Assembly: GCF_900637635.1 (NCBI RefSeq)
Contig: NZ_LR134383.1
Span: forward strand, 392,501-456,500
Direction of reading: 5' to 3'
DNA: 64,000 nucleotides
Source: Legionella jordanis
GTDB taxonomy: Bacteria; Pseudomonadota; Gammaproteobacteria; Legionellales; Legionellaceae
Below, piece by piece: positions 59,059 to 64,000 of this stretch. Positions within the stretch are counted from its first letter, which is position 1; the number at the start of each line of letters is the position of its first letter. Under the pieces are notes generated by a model, which was not told the origin of the DNA, searched no databases, and worked only from the letters and a program-made list of their open reading frames with translations. A program made the position numbers and the translations under genes.

Positions 59059-60201
59059 CTAATTAGGTAAAAATAAGGCTTGCAGCTCATTGGTAAACCG
59101 GCGGCCAAATTCACTCACTTGCCAGGAATCTGTTTGTAATTCGATTAATTTTTTATCAGCCGCATGGGTCAGTAAAGGTTTTAATTTTTCGAAAGCAAGG
59201 CCGGTGCGCTCTGCAAATAATTGATAGGGGATGGCTTGTTGCAAGCGGGTTACATTCAGCATGAATTCAAAAATAATAGACTCAGAAGCGACTGCTTCGC
59301 AAGCGGCTAAAAAGGGTTTGGCAGGATTTGAATAATCATGAGGCTGGCGGTGCTTTCGCGTTCGATAAATTTGGCCATCCGGGCTTGTTAATTTTCCATG
59401 GGCGCCGGCACCAATTCCGTAGTAATCACCAAAAAGCCAATAATTAAGATTGTGCTTTGCGGGTTTCTCAGGTTGGCTAAACGCTGAAATTTCATACCTG
59501 TTAAAGCCTCTACTCGCCAGTAGGGCAAAGCCTTCTTCTTCCAGCCGAAATGCATCGTCTTCCGTAGGCAGAGGAGGTGGGGATTTGTAGAATACTGTGT
59601 TGGGTTCAATGGTTAACTGATACCAAGACAAATGCTCAGGATCATGCTCCAATGCCTTGTGCAAATCACCAAGTCCCTCTGCAACGGATTGCTCAGGCAA
59701 GCCATGCATCAAATCGATATTGATGTTGTCAAAGCCAGCCTGGCGTGCGCTGTCAATAGCCTGGTGAGCTTGGCGGTCATCATGAATACGTCCCAAAGCT
59801 TTAAGCTGTTTTGGATTAAAACTTTGTATGCCCAGGGAAAGCCGATTAATACCGAGTTGACGATAACCTTCAAAACGGCCTTGTTCCACGGTTCCTGGAT
59901 TGGCTTCCAGTGTGATTTCTATATCTTTTTTAAAAGGCAATAATTGTTGCAGCCGTTGAAATAGGTTTGCAAAGGCCTGGGCGGAAAATAAACTAGGCGT
60001 CCCACCACCAATAAAAATGCTGTGAATTTCACGTGCCGGAAAAAGTTTAAGATCATGCTCTAAATCTGCAACCAGCGCCTCAATGTATTGTTCTTCCTCA
60101 AGGTGGGCGGGAGCCTTGTGGGAATTAAAGTCGCAATAGGGGCATTTTCGAATGCACCAGGGAATGTGAATATAGAGCGAAGTAGGTAACATCATTAACA
60201 T
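59059..60201 (-). CDS. hemW: Radical SAM heme chaperone HemW
   Basis: About 380 residues. LYIHIPWCIRKCPYCDFNSHK holds the CxxxCxxC [4Fe-4S] cysteines plus a fourth, and IFIGGGTPSLF, LSLGIQSF are HemW-specific. It is a coproporphyrinogen oxidase-like protein that delivers heme rather than oxidises porphyrin. The start among ATG 60201, 60195 and 60192 is uncertain; a TTG at 60219 is less likely. Confidence 0.93.
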   Translation of the reverse strand: MLMMLPTSLYIHIPWCIRKCPYCDFNSHKAPAHLEEEQYIEALVADLEHDLKLFPAREIHSIFIGGGTPSLFSAQAFANLFQRLQQLLPFKKDIEITLEANPGTVEQGRFEGYRQLGINRLSLGIQSFNPKQLKALGRIHDDRQAHQAIDSARQAGFDNINIDLMHGLPEQSVAEGLGDLHKALEHDPEHLSWYQLTIEPNTVFYKSPPPLPTEDDAFRLEEEGFALLASRGFNRYEISAFSQPEKPAKHNLNYWLFGDYYGIGAGAHGKLTSPDGQIYRTRKHRQPHDYSNPAKPFLAACEAVASESIIFEFMLNVTRLQQAIPYQLFAERTGLAFEKLKPLLTHAADKKLIELQTDSWQVSEFGRRFTNELQALFLPN

Positions 60202-60349
60202 CGGACTGGCTTGTTTCAACTCACAATAGTATCATGACAAGAATTTTTACAAAATAGAACGCGCTACTTAACATCGGCTGAACATTCATTTATTGTAGCT
60301 CATTTAAAGGTTCGCTCTGTTGAGTCATTCAGTTAAGGACAATCTAAGC

Positions 60350-60907
60350 ATGCGCGAAAAACCGGTTTGTTCAAAACGATTGGTTGTGGCCAAATCCAAT
60401 CTATTTACCATTGAGCAAATGCATTTACAATTTGCCAATGGCGCGAAACGAGTTTTTGAACGAATTCGCAGCCATGGTCATGGCGCGGTTTTAATTGCAG
60501 CTGTTACTGCAAGTGAGTCTCTGCTGCTTATACGGGAATATGGAGCGGGTACGGATAGCTATGAGCTGGGTTTTCCCAAAGGAATAATTAATCCGGGGGA
60601 AAATTCCCTGGAGGCTGCAAATCGAGAGTTGCGTGAAGAAACGGGTTTTGCCGCAAGAAAATTGCAATTTTTAAAAAGGCTGACTTTAGCGCCAGGCTAT
60701 TTTGGTGCTGCATTGGATTTGATCGTGGCTTACGATTTATATCCTAGCCCTTTGCAGGGCGATGAACCTGAACCTCTTGAGGTTATTGAATGGCCGATGG
60801 ATGCCGCAGACGATTTATTGTTGCGGCCTGATTTTACGGAAGCGCGAAGCATTGCTGCGCTTTTCATGTTGATACAATGGTGGAAAAAGGAAAAGTACAA
60901 TGAATAA
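60350..60907 (+). CDS. nudE: ADP-sugar / NADH-type Nudix hydrolase NudE
   Basis: 185 residues from ATG 60350, the length of E. coli NudE; a TTG 30 bases upstream is less likely. Nudix box [18 protein letters not shown] ([18 protein letters not shown]) is intact. Hydrolyses ADP-ribose, Ap3A and NADH. Overlaps mdh by 8 bases, hence coupled. Confidence 0.9.
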   Translation: MREKPVCSKRLVVAKSNLFTIEQMHLQFANGAKRVFERIRSHGHGAVLIAAVTASESLLLIREYGAGTDSYELGFPKGIINPGENSLEAANRELREETGFAARKLQFLKRLTLAPGYFGAALDLIVAYDLYPSPLQGDEPEPLEVIEWPMDAADDLLLRPDFTEARSIAALFMLIQWWKKEKYNE

Positions 60908-61886
60908 ACGTGTTAGGGTTGCGATTACAGGTGCAGCAGGTCAAATTGGTTATGCGTTGCTGTTTAGAATAGCCTCAGGACAAATGTTTGGGCCAAATAC
61001 CGACATCGAATTGCATCTGCTGGAGCTGGAACAGGCCTTACCCAGCCTCGAGGGTGTTGTCATGGAGTTGGAAGACTGTGCCTTTCCTCTCTTGAAAAAA
61101 GTGTTGTACACGTCTGACCTGAACCAAGCCATGAATGGGGTGAATTGGGCTTTACTAGTTGGCTCGGTACCTCGTAAACAAGGTATGGAACGTTCTGACT
61201 TATTGCAAATTAACGGGGGTATTTTCACCAAGCAAGGTCAAGCCATTAATGACCATGCTGCGGATGACGTCAGAATTTTTGTGGTAGGCAATCCTTGCAA
61301 CACCAACTGTCTGATTGCCATGAACCATGCTAAAGATGTCCCTAATGACCGGTTTTATGCAATGACCACCCTTGATGAATTACGGGCTCGCAGCCAATTA
61401 GCAAAGAAGGCGGGAGTCGATATTACTAACGTCAGTCAAATGACCATCTGGGGTAACCACTCATCAACTCAATACCCGGATTTTTATAATGCCAAAATCA
61501 ATGGCTACTCAGCAGCATCAGTCATCGATGATGAGGCCTGGTTGAAAGACACTTTCGTTTCCACAGTTCAGCAACGTGGGGCTGCCATTTTGAAAGCTCG
61601 TGGCGCTTCTTCAGCAGCGTCTGCCGCCAATGCCATCATCACTGGGGTTAATCACTTGGTGAACGACACTCCTGCAAATGAATCCTTCTCAATGTGCCTG
61701 AGTTCAGAGGGGCAATATGGTGTGGACGAAGGTTTAATATTCTCTTTCCCTTGTCGACGAGCCCATGGGGAAATCAAGGTGGTCGAAGGATTGCCTTTCA
61801 ACGAATACAGCCAGTCTAAATTCCATGCTACCTTGGAAGAACTTCGTCAAGAGCGCGATACAGTTAAAGAGCTGGGTTTGATTTAA
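60900..61886 (+). CDS. mdh: Malate dehydrogenase
   Basis: 328 residues of the cytosolic-type (actinobacterial/gamma 'MDH2') family: NAD site [46 protein letters not shown], and catalytic His in [11 protein letters not shown]. Interconverts malate and oxaloacetate in the TCA cycle. Start overlaps nudE. Confidence 0.95.
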   Translation: MNKRVRVAITGAAGQIGYALLFRIASGQMFGPNTDIELHLLELEQALPSLEGVVMELEDCAFPLLKKVLYTSDLNQAMNGVNWALLVGSVPRKQGMERSDLLQINGGIFTKQGQAINDHAADDVRIFVVGNPCNTNCLIAMNHAKDVPNDRFYAMTTLDELRARSQLAKKAGVDITNVSQMTIWGNHSSTQYPDFYNAKINGYSAASVIDDEAWLKDTFVSTVQQRGAAILKARGASSAASAANAIITGVNHLVNDTPANESFSMCLSSEGQYGVDEGLIFSFPCRRAHGEIKVVEGLPFNEYSQSKFHATLEELRQERDTVKELGLI

Positions 61887-61897
61887 TTCCTTCTTTA

Positions 61898-61929
61898 TCG
61901 AGGTAAGGCTGCCAATTCGCTTACCTCGA
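61898..61929. terminator. Hairpin between convergent genes mdh and 61968
   Basis: TCGAGGTAAG (61898-61907) / CTTACCTCGA (61920-61929), 12-base loop. No T run; likely a shared 3' element. Confidence 0.45.
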
Positions 61930-61967
61930 ACCTTCGATTTGCCCATAGCGAATATTAATCCGCTGAT

Positions 61968-62843
61968 TTATACCTGAGCTCTCTCCACGCGAACACCAAA
62001 GGGAATAAACATTTCTTTGCCATGAATTTTTACTTGCGCAAAAAGTTTTACAAAGCCTGCTCTTTCGGGTTGTAGATGGAATTCAAGCTTTGGTCCACCT
62101 CGTTCAGAGGCAAGGTTTGGTTCTTTCCCCATCGGGTGAATATGGACAATGCTCATTAAATCCTCATTAAAGCCTACGATATGGGCAAAGGCACCCATAA
62201 TAGGTTCCAGATTTTTAACATCTTGCCCCTTTCTGTCAGTTATTTTTATTGAACCCATCACGGCCTTGCCCGCCTCTATCCTGGGTTTATCGAAAGACAA
62301 TTGAAACTGATAACCATCAACCGCACTGGTATAAAATGAATGCTTATCTATGGTTGCAAGTGGCTGGCCCGTTGCAGGGGCGGTCAAGTCTGCAACTATG
62401 TATTCCTGCTGATTGCTTGTTACGGGCACCACGTCAGCCCAAAGACGGTAATGCGCCCCTGGCTTTGCAGGCTTCCAGGAGAATTCGTAATAACCTGGTT
62501 TTTGAATGGCAACTGGATGGACGTGACTGTAGTCACTGAGACTGTCATCAATAATTAGCAGATGAAGCCTTTGAGTATGCACTTCTTTAAGATCATTTAA
62601 AGCAATGGCCCTTTTGTTTTGCCGGTCTCTCAATTGAAATTGTACGATCCTTTTGCCCACTTTATTGCTGATTTTGGTAATGCGAAGTTGAATCCCCGCC
62701 CGTTGTTTGGCCGCTGCTTTTATCGATGGCAATTGATGCTGATGTTGGACGTGCCCATGGGCATAGGAATGATTCTGGTAGAGAACGCTACTCAATACCA
62801 GCTGGCTTATAAAAAAGTATTTGTTGAAAGAATTAAAATTCAC
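61968..62843 (-). CDS. His-rich exported protein next to a copper ATPase
   Basis: 291 residues with a signal peptide (cleavage about 28) leading into HGHVQHQHQ, a metal-binding-like opening. Two homologous beta-sandwich halves each contain H-x-HP (DYSHVHPVAI; SIVHIHPMGK) followed by a strand pair (GYYEFSWKPAKPGAHYRLWA; LEFHLQPERAGFVKLFAQV). Located 91 bases from the copper-type ATPase on the same strand. Probably a periplasmic copper-binding or sequestration protein; function unproven. Confidence 0.6.
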   Translation of the reverse strand: MNFNSFNKYFFISQLVLSSVLYQNHSYAHGHVQHQHQLPSIKAAAKQRAGIQLRITKISNKVGKRIVQFQLRDRQNKRAIALNDLKEVHTQRLHLLIIDDSLSDYSHVHPVAIQKPGYYEFSWKPAKPGAHYRLWADVVPVTSNQQEYIVADLTAPATGQPLATIDKHSFYTSAVDGYQFQLSFDKPRIEAGKAVMGSIKITDRKGQDVKNLEPIMGAFAHIVGFNEDLMSIVHIHPMGKEPNLASERGGPKLEFHLQPERAGFVKLFAQVKIHGKEMFIPFGVRVERAQV

Positions 62844-62934
62844 ACAAACTCCGCTAAGAACGATTAAATGGCGATTATTTTAACAGAAAATTGCTGGAGT
62901 TGAGCAGATTTACATAATATCAGCAAAGACCTCC

Positions 62935-64000
62935 TCAGTTTAATTTAAGCCAGCGAAGTCTTAAGGCATTAAAAATCACCGAAACGGAGCTTAAAGACAT
63001 GGCCGCAGCCGCAATCATAGGATTTAGTAATAGCCCAAACAGGGGATATAAAGCGCCAGCAGCAATGGGAACCCCCAGCAAATTGTAGATAAAGGCAAAA
63101 AAGAGGTTTTGCCGGATGTTTTTCATGGTGGCTTTTGATAAATGACGTGCCTTGACTATTCCTTGTAGATCACCATGGAGCAAGGTAATGCCGGCGCTTT
63201 CTATGGCCACATCAGTACCTGTGGCCATGGCAATGCCAATATCCGCCTTTGCCAATGCGGGAGCATCATTCACTCCGTCACCGGCCATTGCCACAATTCT
63301 TTTTTTATGTTGAAACTCACTGACGATGCGGCTTTTGTCAGCAGGTAAAATCTCGGCAATAACCTGGTCAATGGCCAATTGTGCAGCTACAGCTTCAGCG
63401 GTTTTCTGGTTGTCTCCCGTTAGCATAATGACTTCCACTCCATCCTGCTGCAACGCTTTAATGGCCGCAGGGGTAGTGGGTTTGATGGGGTCTTCAATTA
63501 CTAGCAACCCAGCTAAGGACTTGTTAATGGCAACAAACATCACCGAAGCACCATGGCTTCGTAATTCATTGGCTTGGGTTTGCAATTCATCGATGAGAAT
63601 GCCTTCTTCCTGCATTAATCGGGCATTGCCAATTGCAATAAATTGCTCATTGATAATCCCCTGGACTCCTTTACCTGTAGGGGCATTGAAATCACTTACT
63701 GGAGGAAAATTCAGCTTTTTTTCCCTGGCCGCCGATACGACAGCTCTTCCTAGAGGATGTTCACTATGATTCTCAAGAGCAGCGGCCAACCGCAGCAATT
63801 CGTCTTTGGGACGATCTAAGCTAATCACCTGGGTTAATTTCGGGTGCCCTTCAGTTAAAGTTCCTGTTTTATCTACAATTAAAGTGTCGACCTTTTCAAA
63901 GCGCTCTAGTGCTTCTGCATTTTTAATCAATACGCCATTGCCGGCTCCTTTACCAATACCCACCATAACGGACATGGGGGTTGCTAAACCCAAGGCACAG
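62935..64000 (-). CDS. Copper-translocating P-type ATPase, C-terminal part (cut by window edge)
   Basis: The frame continues past 64000. Seen: residues just inside the edge include [14 protein letters not shown], i.e. the second Cys of the CPC membrane site, then phosphorylation site [47 protein letters not shown] and the last membrane helices. These mark a P1B-type heavy-metal pump of the CopA class. The N-terminal metal-binding domains lie outside. Confidence 0.93.
   Translation of the reverse strand, partial: CALGLATPMSVMVGIGKGAGNGVLIKNAEALERFEKVDTLIVDKTGTLTEGHPKLTQVISLDRPKDELLRLAAALENHSEHPLGRAVVSAAREKKLNFPPVSDFNAPTGKGVQGIINEQFIAIGNARLMQEEGILIDELQTQANELRSHGASVMFVAINKSLAGLLVIEDPIKPTTPAAIKALQQDGVEVIMLTGDNQKTAEAVAAQLAIDQVIAEILPADKSRIVSEFQHKKRIVAMAGDGVNDAPALAKADIGIAMATGTDVAIESAGITLLHGDLQGIVKARHLSKATMKNIRQNLFFAFIYNLLGVPIAAGALYPLFGLLLNPMIAAAAMSLSSVSVIFNALRLRWLKLN

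Overview
The window reads as a chromosomal segment of a gammaproteobacterium of the Legionellales, most likely a Legionella species. The basis is the AT-leaning coding sequence, an rrn operon with tRNA-Ala in the spacer, the conserved rpsU-yqeY-dnaG-rpoD block, and, between housekeeping genes, several large proteins of the kind Legionella delivers into host cells (ankyrin, leucine-rich and cysteine-peptidase-like proteins, one with a PmrA-type direct repeat upstream). The species cannot be fixed from the sequence alone.

Layout. 1-3.46 kb: 3' end of tRNA-Ala, complete 23S and 5S rRNA and a rho-independent terminator. 4-10 kb: a membrane-anchored unknown, a Rieske oxygenase with an amino-acid permease, then gor with a gamma-carbonic anhydrase. 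10-16.4 kb: two paralogous predicted cysteine-peptidase-like proteins flanking a YbhG/F/S-like ABC exporter operon. 16.4-25.4 kb: two alpha/beta hydrolases, an AhpD-like protein, a clan-CE peptidase-like protein, a four-gene operon (FAD monooxygenase, 48-residue membrane protein, DsbB, small secreted protein), a second FAD protein and radC. 25.4-28.5 kb: coaBC-dut-algC. 28.7-34.8 kb: an ankyrin protein, the overlapping rdgB-GNAT-TPR/methyltransferase operon and a second clan-CE-like protein. 34.8-47.1 kb: envelope and secreted proteins (TorF-like porin, beta-barrel protein, reprolysin-type metalloprotease), a hemerythrin, an AraC regulator, a CPA2 antiporter, small sensor proteins, ChrA and a beta-carbonic anhydrase. 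47.4-51.8 kb: a leucine-rich membrane protein and then a compact RiPP operon. 52.2-64 kb: tRNA(CAU), rpoD-dnaG-yqeY-rpsU, tsaD, plsY, hemW, nudE-mdh, a His-rich secreted protein and the C-terminal part of a copper P-type ATPase cut by the window edge.

Most interesting system: 49329-51764 encodes a 59-residue precursor with a double-glycine leader, an MvdC/MvdD-type ATP-grasp ligase and an exported HEAT-like protein, the last two translationally coupled. This is the architecture of a graspetide (omega-ester or omega-amide peptide) pathway. A strong hairpin sits between precursor and ligase, and mutually exclusive pairings lie in the precursor's upstream region. No transporter or leader peptidase is present nearby. 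A second theme is the density of predicted papain-like or Ulp1/YopJ-like cysteine-peptidase folds (19057, 33382, 10112 and 14766, possibly 4029), proposed from spaced Cys/His/Asp motifs read by eye.
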